A DNA stretch of 64,000 nucleotides from the NCBI GenBank assembly GCA_037974965.1, contig JBBPFI010000006.1:930001-994000 (forward strand), written 5' to 3'. This stretch comes from Dacryopinax spathularia (Eukaryota > Basidiomycota > Dacrymycetes > Dacrymycetales > Dacrymycetaceae). Below are positions 1 through 12,900 of the stretch, piece after piece. Position numbers and translations under genes: made by a program. The notes beneath the pieces were generated by a model. The model made no database searches, was not told the DNA's origin, and saw only the letters and a program-made list of their open reading frames with translations. How positions within the stretch are numbered: position 1 is the stretch's first letter; each line of letters opens with the position of its first letter.

Positions 1-3000
1 GACTTCGTCCACCCTACGAGCGCCGAGACCGCCTTCATCAGCTTCTCAAGCGTCGCATACATCAGGTCGCCTGCAGATCCCAGAAGCCGACTCGCCGAAT
101 TCATTCCAAACAGCATTCTCTACACCGCTGCACACGCCTGGAGGAATACGCGCGAGGACGCCGTCTGGCGCCTACGCGCCTCGCATGGCAGCGACTTCCG
201 CGTACCCAACGCACCGACGCCCGGAAAGCAGGCAGTCGGTCGGAAGCACCACTCGCAGCGTCTCTCGCCTGGGCCAGCTGCATGAGCGAAGTGCGAGTCG
301 CACTGGACGACCGTTCGAAGTTGGCGATAAGGTGCGACTGGAGAGTAAAGGCTGGGAAGGCATTCTGCGATATTTGGGTGAAGTCCATTTCAGAGATGGG
401 ATTTGGGCAGGTGTCGAGCTGCTGCCCGGCTTCGCTGGAAAGGGCAAGAATGACGGGTCGGTGGAAGGGTGTGTCTAGCCTGTTGGTTCTGCATACAGCG
501 CAGCTAACTATATGCGCAGCAAACGGTACTTCGACTGTCCACCCAACATGGGCGTCTTCATATCCGCCGACAAGCTATCTGCGCCAGCGCCCAGTTATGC
601 TCGCCCGCCGTCTTCCGCGTCTGTAACGAGTCGGACGGGACGGATTACACCTTTCAAGGAGCCGCCGACGCCAGAGCTGGAAACACCATCTGCAATGCGA
701 TCTCGCGTGCAGGCTGCCGCCGCCGCAAGTCGTATTTCGGTTGGATCTCGTGCAAGCAAGTTCCTCCGTATGACGGCGCAACAGTTGCGAGAAGCTGGTA
801 TCGAGTCGCAGCCGCACCCCGACATGATCCTGGAGAGTCCGATCCGAAGCCCTAATCGCCCGCCAACCCTCACTCCAAAGTCAGCTGGAAGGCAATCGTT
901 CGGTATGGCTACTCCTGGCTCAGCCCGATCACGAGCCAGCTTGGGCGGTCCGACCCCGAAGGCAAGACCGAGAAATGCCGACATGTCCGTTCCGATGTCA
1001 CCTCCTCTCACGTTGCCTGCCCTTAGCGCGGGCAGTACGAGCGCGAATACGAGCCTGCAGGAAGAAGATATAGTGACACCGGAAGAGTCGCATACACTTG
1101 AGTCGGGCACACGGGCATTTCAAGAGCGAGTCGCCAAACTCATGTCTGAGGATTTGGGCACAAGCCGCTCACCCGTTGTAAGCGCTCAACCAGCAGGACC
1201 GACAGGCTTCATGGAGGAATCTCCCCTTGCCTTACGTACATCTGCTCGTCTTGTGGAACGTGTGGAGATGCTCGAGCAAGAAAACAAGCGACTGAAAGCG
1301 GACGCATTGAGATCGACCGCCCCGAGTCCATCGAAATCTCATGCCGCTCAGAGCTTGATCACCGATCTGCAGCAGAGACTGGAATCTTCCGAGAGGATAA
1401 CCGCCGATATCCAGCAGAAGCTCCACGACGTCGAGAAGCAGCTCGAGGAACAGGTTTCTCTTCGTGAATCCGAAAAGGAACAAGCGGCCGACGTGCTTTC
1501 AGCCGCCGATGAGCGCGTGGATGAAGCAGAGAAAAAGGCCGCGGCGCTTATCGGCGAATTGGACTCCTTCAAGAAGAAGCTAGCAGAGGTTGAGCGAGAC
1601 CGAGACGAGAAAGTGCAGCATATACAAGAGCTCGAGAGAAGGGTCGTGCTTCTTGAACAACAGGCCAATGAGGAACGTGAGGACTTGCTGCAACAGGTAG
1701 AAGAATTGAGGAAGGCTGGTCAGGTAAGGAAAATTCTCTCTGGAGGGCGAGCGATGCCTGACGAAGCCCTCTCCCTCAGGAAACAATCGCGTTCTACGAG
1801 GAGCACAAGGCCGCCCATGAAGCTGACCGGTATGAGCTTGAACAGCAAATCCAGGCATTGGAGGAGCAACTGCGCAGCATGCCTGAATCAGCGGGACAGC
1901 CATCCTCTGCCCTTCAGCAAACGGAAACTGCCACCCAGATTGATAACGAAGCATTGCGAGAGCAAGTAGCCCATTATCAGTCCCGTATTACCAAACTCGA
2001 AGACCAGCTGGAGGACGCCCAAGCCGACCGTTTGAAACAGGAGGAAGCCTACCGTGCCCGGATCCAGAAGGCAAAGGACCAAGAGGCAAATTGGCGTAAA
2101 GAATTCGAGAAGGTCCGGCAAGAGATGGATGATATGAAGAAGGCCGAGCAGGCTACGCGTGGCAGGATCGAGGAGCTTGAAGTTGCCTTGAGAGAGAGTG
2201 ACGAAGCATTGGAGAATGCCCGCGCGGAGATTGAGTCGCTGCGGACGGATGTCACGGTAAGCCATGTGTCCATGAATGGGAAAGCGCATGCTGACAGAGT
2301 GGGCAGGATCGGGCTGAGCTGCGCGAGTCGGCAAGCCAGATGACGAAAGCATCAGCCAAGCAGTCTGAAGAGCTTGAGCGACTTAGAGAACAGTTAGAGA
2401 AGGCTGAACGTGCCAGAGATGATGCCCAGACGCTCTGCAACACGCTTAAACAAGAAGTTGAGGCCGCTGCGCATACCATCGCTGAACTCCGGGCAAGGAA
2501 GGAGGCAATGGAGAAAGAAAGGGCTGCTGACGTGAGTTCAAGCAATGCAAGATGACAGACCCAGCTGACAGCATGAATAACAGTACGATAACACATCTCT
2601 TGGCCCACCGACTGATGAACGACGGCGTGAATCGAATGGCTCCGACATGTCAAAGTCACGTAGATCCACCACGGATCCTGAGAAGGAGCTTCGCGATCAG
2701 ATAAAGGGACTCAAGTGAGCAGACAGACCGCACGGATAGTTCCGCGTTTGACCATGTCTTCCAGGCATATGGTGCAGGAGCTACAGAAAGAAAACGCAGC
2801 ACTTGCTTCGCAGAAGAGAATGCTCGAGGCCGACAACAAAGCCCTTGCTGCCGAGGCTGAGGACCTGAAAGAGGTGCGTCTCTCACTCATACAGGTATAT
2901 CATCATGTGCTGAAGGCAAGGAGCAGGAAATCAAAGGCTTGGAGGAAGCTGTCGAGAAGACCATCCAACAAGAAGAGGAGGCCTTAGCACAAGATACGAA

Positions 3001-3591
3001 AGGGCCGGCTGGTCCCAATGACGTCTCGATTGCTGAACTCAGAGCGAAACACGCGGTATGGATTTCGCAGTTGCTGAACCTCCGTGACTTATATTCTGGT
3101 CGTAGGCTGAACTGCGTCAGCTCAACGATAAGTTGAAGGAAAAGGAGACTACGATCCGCAACGTGCGTCCTCCATGTTATATATGCCAACTGACATCAAC
3201 TAAAGTGGATTAGTTGAACAAGGAAATGGCTGACTATGAATCCCTAATTGAATCCAAGATCTACGAAGAAGACGACTACACCCGCAAGATCGCAACCTTG
3301 GAGGGCCAAGTGAAGCAGCTCAAAGACAAACTGTCACGGGCGAGCCATTCTTCCCGCTCTAGCGAGACGAGCTTCCCAACGCGAAATGCTGCGCGAACTA
3401 TATCCGAAGAAACTACCTGCGATCTTTGCGGGGAACGCGATCACGACTTTACAAGCTGCCCTCAACTGAACGGAAATACCCAGAATGGCGTGAAGTCCGC
3501 AGCCACGTCGAAGGTGGAGCTCTACTGCGCTGACTGCGAGACTTTCGGCCACGCCACAAAAGATTGTCCACATTCGCAGGATGTATTTTAG
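1..3591 (+). CDS. CLIP-170/Bik1/Tip1-type microtubule plus-end protein, 5' end outside window
   Basis: The reading frame is open from base 2, so the start lies to the left of the window; roughly 1,050 residues are visible over about nine exons. A serine/proline-rich leader precedes a CAP-Gly domain (about 305-590) that is split by an intron at about 471-521: the part ending GKNDGSVEG joins RYFDCPPNMGVF, which fits the family. After a basic Ser/Pro linker comes a very long coiled coil (about 1230-3340), then two C-terminal CCHC-type zinc knuckles, CDLCGERDHDFTSCP and YCADCETFGHATKDCP. CAP-Gly plus coiled coil plus terminal knuckles is the CLIP-170 layout; such proteins track growing microtubule ends and bind tubulin or EB tails through CAP-Gly and dynein/LIS1 partners through the knuckles. 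Introns crowd the 3' half, several under 55 nt. It converges on the TBC gene. Family assignment is firm; exon edges are approximate. Confidence 0.93.
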
Positions 3592-4034
3592 GCGGATGTC
3601 ACGCTAACGATGAAGGGGGGCTTTTTGATGACCCATTTGTATCATTTCCACGCGTATTCTCTTTCTTGACCTGCCGATGGTTATCCCCTGGATGGTCTTT
3701 TCTTAGGCTGTAACCCCACGCACTGCCCTTAGCATACCATTCCACATTTACCCAGAGCTTGATTAACGATTCCTGTAACGAATGCACTTCTGACATTGCG
3801 CGACCGACGGATGTCTAGCCTATGTGGCGCATGTGGGGCATGCCGAGGGGTGTTATGGAGACAGTGACGTGTTAAAGAGCATACAAGAGAAAGCGCGACA
3901 AGAACGAAAGAGAACGAAAGTGAGCGCATGCAAGAGTATTGCGAGATACAAAGGTATGTTCGAACGGGTATCCTCCATGGGTGTATGTATACCGATCCAG
4001 TCGGCGATCATGCTATGCTGATACGAAGGGCGAG
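3592..4034. other. Convergent intergenic stretch
   Basis: Holds the 3' flanks of the CLIP-170-type gene (+) and the TBC gene (-). A short imperfect direct repeat of GAACGAAAGA occurs near 3900-3920. No gene is supported. Confidence 0.6.
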
Positions 4035-6340
4035 TCAACTTCTTTTGCTCAGCGACGATATCCTGCTTGACGACCTTGCATCCTCGTTCGCGAGCATTGT
4101 CTCCGCATATCTAGAGCGGGTGAGACCAAGGAAAAGCACTGCCGATAGGCTTACATACAGCATCTTATACTTGACCAATTCCGATTCCATCTCCTCCTTT
4201 TCCAGCTTGACCATTACGAACTGTTTCTGAGGCACGTTGAGAGAACGTTAAATTCTACATAGGGGAGCGACGTACGACAAGATCGCAGTGTTCGGTGTTC
4301 AGCTGTGCCAGGGAAGACTCAAGCGCCTTACTGAGAGAATAAATGGTAAGATTTAATGATGACTGTCCAACGAAAGTACTTACACCTGGGCTGATAGATG
4401 TCTGTTGACGTTCCGCAGCGTGTCCATTTCCACCAAATGCTTATTCTGCTGCCGTAGCAGCTCCTCATACTCGGCTGCGTAGGTATCCAACATGAAGGGG
4501 GACACCTTGACCTGGAAGGCATCCTGGACAAAATCGTCGGCCCGATACCTTGTGGGCTTCTTTTCGGACGGCGAGACAGGCGACTCGTGAATCTTGTAGG
4601 TATCGAATAGACCGGTCTTCATGTAGTCCAGGATCTGGTCGAACTTGAGGCTCAGCAGTACTTCCTCGTTCTTCTCCAGAAGGACCAAAGCAAAGCCGAA
4701 AATGGCTTCTATGCCAGTGGCAAAAATAATGTCAAATATTCGGAAGACCATATCGAGAGGAAAGCTGATGGGCTATCAGGGCGCGGTGCTTGGGCCACAG
4801 CAAGCTGACATACCGATAGCTGAAGAGAGTCAGGAACCATTGGCTGCAATACATGCTGGATTTGACGCCCTGTCGCACGAAATGCTGGTGAAGCAAGGGA
4901 AGGAGTTCCTCGACCAGTCGGTCGAACTGATAAAGCCGCAGTTGTAGGCCAGGCATTTCAGGCAAGAAGTGACCGCGGAGATCATACGACTTCATCAACC
5001 GCACGAGCACACAGAACGCTTCTTCGTCCGGCATCTGACAAGCCTGATTAGACTCCGCCACAAGGACGCATATATGCGCTCTTACGTTGAGGAGAAGCGC
5101 GGCGACCACAAAGGGCATGCCCTGGCAATACCCGACCTCGGGATCGTACAGCGAATAGGCCTTGACCACATTGAACAAGTTTTCTTGGCCGATCCCCTGC
5201 ACATCCTGGAAGTATTCGTGGTTCGGAAATGTCCGGCCAAGATCACGTAATATGCTTTTCTCATGTGGGCTTGTCTCCTTCAACAAGTCCGCATACATCT
5301 GCTCCAGGACGAGATCCTTGGACGCCGACCTAAGAATGATCAGAGGAGACTCTCCTGCTAGCACAGGGCGGACTCACATTAACTGCCATATTGTACCTCG
5401 CAGAGCCGCCGGAATGCCTCTCTGAATCGCCTCCGACAGCTCCTTCGCCCGCGTTCTCGCAACCAATTCGTAATCTGCCATCACCTCACCCCAGAAGTCC
5501 CAATCGATTTCTTCGTGCTCGTCCAATCTATCTTGCTCTTCGTGCAGCTTCTCAAAATCTTCCTTGAGGCGGAGGTGGCCGTGTATGCTCGCCCGTCTGG
5601 CATCCGGGTCAGACTGCTGGGCTTCTCGCTGAAGGTTGAGCCTGGCCAAGGCAAAGTCGAAGTTCGTTGTGGATCCCGTCCGCAGCGGCGGAATGGAGGC
5701 CATCGTTATTCTCCTGGAGTCCCGTTCGGTAGGGCTGTCCCGCATACCAGCCGGCTTACTGGAGGTAGTGGCAACTGAATTGCGCCATGTTGAGCGAGAT
5801 GCAGCTGAATTCGCGTTGGACAAGTCCGGCGTTGAAGGCGGCAAGGATGGTGTGCGGAGCGTCACCGTCGAAAATCGCTCATTCTCTGCCTCATCATCCA
5901 GCGGTATCTCGGCCAGATCCACCCCATCATCCTTCGCTGACTCCACTTCGGTCGGTGTATCATCGGCGTTCGCTTCGCTTGGTGTCAGCAGCGACTCCAG
6001 CGAAGTTGCCGATGTCGTTGCTGTTTCCGCAGTAGTGTACGAGGACGCTTGAGATGCTGACGACGCCTTCAGTTCCGGAGTATTGAGAACCGATATGTCG
6101 GACGACGGCCGTGACTTGCTCTCATCTGCGTTGATTCCCTGAGCCGGGAGCTCGCTTACTGGAGCGATCGGCAGGGCGGCCGGCCTCCGGCCTGGTGACC
6201 TGCTCAGCGGTTTGGCAGGCGAAGTGTCGAGCGCGAGTCTGGCTTTGCGAGACGCTATGGTGAAGGACGAGTCAGACCTGGTGAAGGAACAGTTCGGAAG
6301 CCCACGCACCGATTGTCTCGATGCCGGTCATAGAGGTCAT
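4035..6340 (-). CDS. TBC-domain Rab GTPase-activating protein, Gyp5/EVI5-like
   Basis: About 650 residues. A Ser/Thr-rich disordered N-terminus (about 5600-6270) precedes a TBC domain that begins IQRGIPAALRGTIWQLM. The arginine-finger motif lies in ILRDLGRTFPNHEYF and the glutamine finger in VGYCQGMPFV; both catalytic fingers are present, so GAP activity toward a Rab GTPase in vesicle traffic is expected. A C-terminal coiled coil follows (LLRQQNKHLVEMDTLRNVNR, then KLEKEEMESELVKYKML), as in Gyp5/EVI5. The start is inferred: ATG at 6340 gives MTSMTGIETI, then an intron ending ACCATAG joins ASRKARLAL, restoring the frame. The last intron uses a GTATGT donor, giving the end YAETMLANEDARSSSRISSL and the stop at 4035. 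The intron at 5034-5085 carries the palindrome CGCATATATGCG. Confidence 0.9.
5034..5085 (-). repeat. Intron of TBC gene carrying CGCATATATGCG
   Basis: The perfect 12-bp palindrome CGCATATATGCG lies at 5067-5078, seven bases inside the GTAAGAG donor on the minus strand, and continues GTC. It is one of seven exact GCATATATGC copies in the window. Confidence 0.85.
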
Positions 6341-6945
6341 TGCAAAAGGAACGAAGGTAAGACGCTGGATGCTCCTGGAGCCTCGCTAGATGCAAGAGTG
6401 GGTGGAGAGTGAAGGATGATATGAATGAAAGTGTATGAAGCAGTTGGTGCTCTGGACGATATGCCTTGGTGGTCGCTGTGAATGTGCTGAGAGGGGTCGA
6501 TTACGGTGAAGGACGCGACGGGCGAATTGGCTGAGACACAAAACACGGTCGACGCAACGGAGCCAACGTCGAAGGGGTAATAATGTTAGGCGATGCATAG
6601 CCTATTCGGGCGCCTCCGCCCACACAGACGCGTCTTTTGGTGCCTGAAAGGTGGGTGCTCGTTGTTGCTCACCGCCTGTCATTCGCGTAACTCTGTTTGA
6701 ATGACAGCCACATTCCAATAGAATTGCTAACAGTGAAAGCCGGCTTTGCTGGTAATGGAGAATGCACCCTACTTTAGCGATGGGCATATATAACAGCAGA
6801 GCTAACTATGCGCTACATGCGAGAAATTGCAGTAATGGAAGGGTATTACACGTGCAGGGTTGCGTGCGGTGAAGATTGCGATAAGAAGAATGTTTGATAC
6901 CACTTGCATGATGAAAATAACGAGTCGGGAGGCATGGAAAACGCA
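6341..6945. other. Intergenic: TBC promoter and TOM1 3' flank
   Basis: About 600 bases between the TOM1 stop and the TBC start, both on the minus strand. An AT-rich TATATAA lies near 6784-6791, too far upstream to be an obvious TBC TATA box. No gene is supported. Confidence 0.5.
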
Positions 6946-9900
6946 TTATGCAAACCTAAAGATGGACAGGGTCAGCACAACGTGACACTGGCGAGCTCGC
7001 CATACGAACCCGAAACCTTCTCCCCCCTCATTGATGGCTAGAAGAAGCTGAGTACGGAGTTTCTCGTACGAAGTGTATGAAGGCAGGTCAACTATGCGAC
7101 CGAGTCAGTGATAATGCAATGCTCTACTCAAGTCCAGCTTACTCTGGTTGAAGCAAGTATGCGCTTGTGGAAGCCGATCGGGGTCGCCATATGCTTTGTG
7201 GATAGAGAAGCGCTGCACCCCTTGGACGCCCTGCAATGCGTTGAACCCATCCAACGGTACCCTGGAGGTACCGGTCACAAAGGCTAATACCTTCGCACGC
7301 TCTTCGCGGCTGAACGACTTAAGGGCGCGCCACCACCAAACGATGACAGGATCTGATGGAACGTAGCCGTTGTAGTCGGTAGCCGCACGCCACTCATCCA
7401 CGTCGATGTCAGGCGTGCCCGAGATGAGCAGTTCCACCTCTTGTTCGTTGAACTGGTATAAGGCAGTCAGATGACGGTCAGGACGTGCACATGCGACACG
7501 TACGATAGTAATCAGGTCTTTCGGGATGATCTCGAAGAAGCCAAGGAGCAGGTGCTCTATCTGGTCTTTGATGGACGTGATGAGGCGGTGCTGAGCGGCC
7601 AGCTGAACGTATTCTCGCTTATTCTCGTTCGTAACCGGGATCTTCTCTCCATCAGGCTTGAGCGGGATCATCTTCATCTCCCCGAACTGCAAATATTGTC
7701 ATCAGATATTTCCGAAAGCACCATTTGGACATACCTCATCTGCCTCGACACTGAATGTGAGGTCTAGAACTGCCGGGTCATTCTCCAAGATCCAGCATAA
7801 GCTGTTGTAGTATTCCGGATCAACCCATTCAACGTCCCGGTAGTCGACGGGTTTGCCCAGGAGTTGCCGATAGAATGATCTGGCGAAATGGGCATCCAGC
7901 AGCCTTCCATCGTAGATAGCCTTGCCTATGATGCGGCCAACGAACTTGAAGAACAGTAAATGCTCGGGGTTGATCCAAGATGCTCGGTTCGGTTGATATG
8001 TAAGGCGATCAGCGGCACATGGCTGGAATAGGGCGTAGTCTGGATTGAACATCTGGCGTGCCAGAATCTGGAACCATTCCCTGGTGACCCCGCCAGCATC
8101 GACCCCTTCTTCGTCGTAGAAGCGAATGCTCAATTTGCCGTATTTGATTTGGTCCCCTGTCTTGCGTTGAAGGTATTGGAATGAGTCTTCAAATACTCGA
8201 GCTCTCCGAACGTTGAGCTGTAGCGTCTGATGCAGTTCTCTGCTGTGTGGACGTTTATGTAACTGCTGGTTGAAGTAATTGCGCTTGTTATCGAAATCCA
8301 GAACCCTTGGATTTTGTACGAGCAGGGCGAAAGAACCGCTCATCAACGAGGGATTGTTCCGTACCATCACGTTGAGTATCTTGCGGTGAGCGTCCGTGAA
8401 CGTGACAAACAGATCCTCCATGGATTCTCGAGGAGTGATGGGAGACTGCGGAGACATGGAGCCACGGGCCATGCGTGCTGCGTTCGCCGAGCCGTGTTTC
8501 GGCGCGACATATTTGCAAACCACCATCAAGGACTCGATCAGCGGAAGCAAGACGGTTGCGATATGCTCCGTCTCTTCTTGACCCTCAACAATCGCCAAAC
8601 AATCACCCAGTCTCTGCCACAGGGGCGTGAAATGGAACCCCTCGTATATGCCATAAACCTTGTCCGAGTCAGACGTGTGCTGCGAGTTCGAACCGACATT
8701 AGCAGAGACTGCCGATCCGTCCTGGTCGCCTGGCGCAGTACTCTGGCTGCTTGAGGGCGTCTTCCGAGTTTGGAACATGTAATCAATTGTCTTGAGGATC
8801 CGAAGAAGCTTGGCCTGGTTGGACGATCCGTGGGAGAACCTTGCTACCACAGAATTCCGCACCTCCTCTTCCGCTTGTGCATCCTCAAGGACTTTAGCGA
8901 GTTCATCCAGATCTGCGAAAAGACTCGATCCCAGGGCTTGCGCACGAGCCTTGAGTTCAGCAGCGATGACGTCCTTAGCATCTTGTAGATGGGCCAGGTG
9001 CGAGATCAGGGCGAGTGTTTGTTGGAAGGTACGGCTGCTACATTCGCCGACCGTGAGGATGTTGACAATCAATCGGAGAACGTGATGAGGAATATTTGGA
9101 GGATGTGACAGTAGCGGAGCCTCAGTGGCTTCTTGCTCGGACTTCCCACCATCTACCGCCTCTGATGGATCTAGGCGTGACATAAGTACACGCTGCCGCT
9201 GCACTACGAAAAATCAACGTACTTTGGGCAGGAGCACTTTCACTAGGTGCAGCAGCAATGTGGCCGCTTGGCTGGCCTGTCGCTGCTGATTCGCGGAACA
9301 CGTCATCAACCGCCGCAGTGGATGAAGTCGCTTCCGGAGCAGAGCGATTCTTGACGTCTAAAGATACAAGAGGTCTCGTTATACTGGCAAGCAACCCAGC
9401 TACGGCGTCCATAAGCGAGCCCGTTCCTAGCAGGGCCGGCCGATCGAGAAGACCCAATAGAGCAACTATTGGATATTTCGTCGAAGTCATTGCTTTCTCC
9501 TTTCCTTTCCCTTTCTTTGATGCGGATCGCCGCAGACCGAGCGGAGTTTCTTGTTCACTGAGGAAGAATATCGCGGCTTGCTCGTTCGCATTCACGACGT
9601 AGGATAGCGCCTCGATCGATCGCTGTGCAATTAATCCAGCTACATTCTCACCTGGGATGGCTGGGAGCGAGAACGAAACAGTAGGGGAATCTGGCTGATT
9701 CTTCGTTTTTGTGGCTGACTTCGGCGTAACTGGACTCTTGATACCCTTTACGCTCAATTGAGCGAAAGCCTTATCCACGGCGCTCAGGTCTCCTGTGCCG
9801 TCTTGCAACACGTTGAGCAGCAGGCTGATGAGATCCGCTCGGGTTTTGCTGTTCTCGCAGATGTTAACGAGAATCTTGTACAGGTAATTCTTTCGGAAGA

Positions 9901-12900
9901 GCTGAGGGTAGAAGAGGAGCCGAACAAGGGTAGCGATGCCATGCCTGTCAAGCAGTTGAATGGCATCGCGCTGTGCCTTCTTGTGGGAAGTCGGTTCGGT
10001 GGGGTCACCACCTCCGCTACGAATCGCGCGGGCCGGAGCAGCTCGCTGCCGCATTAACTCGTTCTGTAGTACTCGCAGATCATTGGCTTCGGCCATGATA
10101 GAGGATGGCAAGGTTTGAAGCAGACCATCATCCTGCTCTAGCAACACTACCGATCGTAGCTGAGGGTCCAAGGTCGCAAAGAAGGTGGCAGCATCCATAT
10201 CCACTGGGCCGCGTGTTGGTTGAACTGGATTGACAGCGGGGTTTGCAGCTTCTCGAGCTCGGCGCTGCTCTGCGGCGTCTTGGAGCAATATTTCTGCTCG
10301 GATATCGTCAGGAAGCGCATCCAAGAACTCCGCACTGATGGCCGATTCGGCCGGGATCGCTTGTGGGATGGAAGCTCTCTGTTCACGGAAGTGTTGATTG
10401 AGCACTTCCTCACGCATGTCATCAGGAAGGGCCTCGAGGAATGTCGGATCGATTCCGGTGTCCGTGATGTCAACGGGATTGCCGTGTACCAGCACTGTGA
10501 CACGCACGCTGGTCGGAGCCGACGAGTTGCTCGCTCCAATCTCAGTTGTCTGCGACTCCGTAACGATGTGAGTGCTCGGACCAGGCGCAACGGATGTCCC
10601 AGAGAGATTATCCATTGCTTCCTGAGGTGGCTCGTTTATCGTAGGAAGAGAGGCATTTTCAAGCCTCATTTCCCCGTCTTCCACTTCTGCGATCGCCATA
10701 CTGGTGGCTTCAGCCGATTCCGGCCCGTTCCTGGACAGCTCCATCGTTTGGTCATCGGGTGAATTGTTTCCATCGTCCCCGCCATCTGCGTCCTGGGTAG
10801 TGGCAGGATTGTCTGCTGCTTCTCTCGCTTCCTCCTCTGCCCGAGCTTTCTCGGCCGCTTCAGCTTCTTGTGCAGCAGCTTCCCGAGCCGCTGGAAGTAA
10901 TCGAAGGATGAGATGATTGCTCAGTTTCTGAGCGCGTTCCATGGCGAAGTGGCCTTGCGCTAATGCCGCTTCTTCCTGCCACCGGTGGATACTTGAAGTC
11001 GCACCAAAATCGTCTTCATCCAGCACAGAGCGACTCCGATCTTGCGGCTGTCCTGCACCACTGCTGGAAGGATGGCGACGTGCCGAATGATGCCGGCTAG
11101 TATCTCGTGCCCCACCAAACAGAGCAGCCAATGGACCCGAGAAGTCCGCATCAGCTGGTTCACCTCGGCCTCGGCTAAGCAGCTGGCCAAGCATGTTGAC
11201 GGCGTCACCCAGGCTCTCGAGGGTAGGACTGAGGTAGTCAATGTTATCCAATGCACCGGTATTGCGTTGACCGCGGCGCGTATGACCGCCATCTTGGCTT
11301 GATGGTCGTGCGTGACCAGCGATAGGGTCGACGAGCAGGGGATGTGCAAAATCCAACATTCCGGTACGAGAACTCCGGCCTCTGCCTACCAAGAAATCAT
11401 CGTCCGCGACATCCAAGACCCTTCCCCGCCGCGGTCGTGGAAATAGCTGAGGCAACTCTCCTCGGGAAAGTGCCGCCTGAGTAGCTTGCAGACTCGGTCG
11501 CCAACCGCCGCGGCGTTCTCCGCCAATTTCAAGGTATTGAGGTTCTAGCAAGCCAATTTCTTCCGCAACGTTAAAACTAAAGCCTCGTCAGTGTGAGATG
11601 TTGGAAACAGGCAACGCGACACAAACTCGGCAACCTCGGAACCCTCGTCATCTTCATGGGGCAGTGCATCCTCCTCAAGCAGTTGCACAGCTGGGAAACA
11701 GGGTAAGTATGGTACATGCAGTGCGATGTATGCTTACGGATGGGGGCCTCATCCTCCACATCTTCCCCTTCCGCATCTTCAGCATTCGGTATCTCGTCCC
11801 CATTTTCCTGCACTCATTCAGTCAAGTTCCACCGCAACCCGTGTGAATCAACTGACCTCCCACATCATCTCGTCTTCATTATCCTCCTCTGCATCATCGT
11901 CTTCATCCGTCGATTCTGCCTCTTCGTCTGACCCTTCTTCCTCCTCCACCATCCCGTCCTCACCCTCGAGGCCCTCGTCCTCCCATTCTTCTTCGGAGGC
12001 CACACTGCCGTCTGCCATCTGTTCGTCATCGTCGGCTTCATCTCCCTCCTCTATCTCGTCCTCTTCAAACTCTGAAGCATCAGAATCTTCTTCCTCGAAC
12101 TCGACTTCCATGTCCTCATCCTCTAAATCGTCCTCATCGTCCACATCGCCTTCATCATACATTTCATCCATTTCCTGCAACACGTCAGGGAGGCAGGGAT
12201 GACTCGTACGACCACTTACACCCCCAAATCTACAGAGGCCGTTAGTGATTATAGGCAATACGGAAGGGCACTACTCACAGGCCCAATGCGGAGTTGCGAT
12301 AGAGGTCCGGAGTCTCTTCTCGGTGCACATTTCCTCCATGGTCGCCTGCTACCTGCGATCCATTCACTGGTTGATCCTTATTCTTCTCCTTTTCTGCAGC
12401 GCGACCCATCTTGATGGCAACCTTGGTCCTGAGGGAATGAGGTTGATCAGAGATAACTCCCAGTGGAAAGGTGTCTATCACGCACAGTTGTTCCAATGGC
12501 CGCAGAATCGCGTTGATCAGGGTTCTAACGTTAGGATAATTCAAGTCTATATCCGCAATTGTACCCGTGAGAAGGTTGACGAAGTTCTTCTCCAGCATGA
12601 GTTTGGCAATGTGAATGGATGCATCATCAAGTTTGCTGGCAGTGCCAGGACGGACAACAAGCAGCTGATGGCAAAGTTGGGCGATGGCATGGATCTTCTC
12701 ATACTTCTGTTCTTGAGGTTCAATAGTAATCGCCTCCCTTAGAGATCTGGCAATTGCTTCCAGGACGGTCTTGCGAACGCTAGTCAGATCGGGATAGGAG
12801 TCCTTACTATCATGGACGAGGAACTCATCCCGGCAAAGGGCAGTAATGAGACTCATGGCCCAAATGCCGATCTCCGATCGAAGGCGATAGTTTGCGTCTC

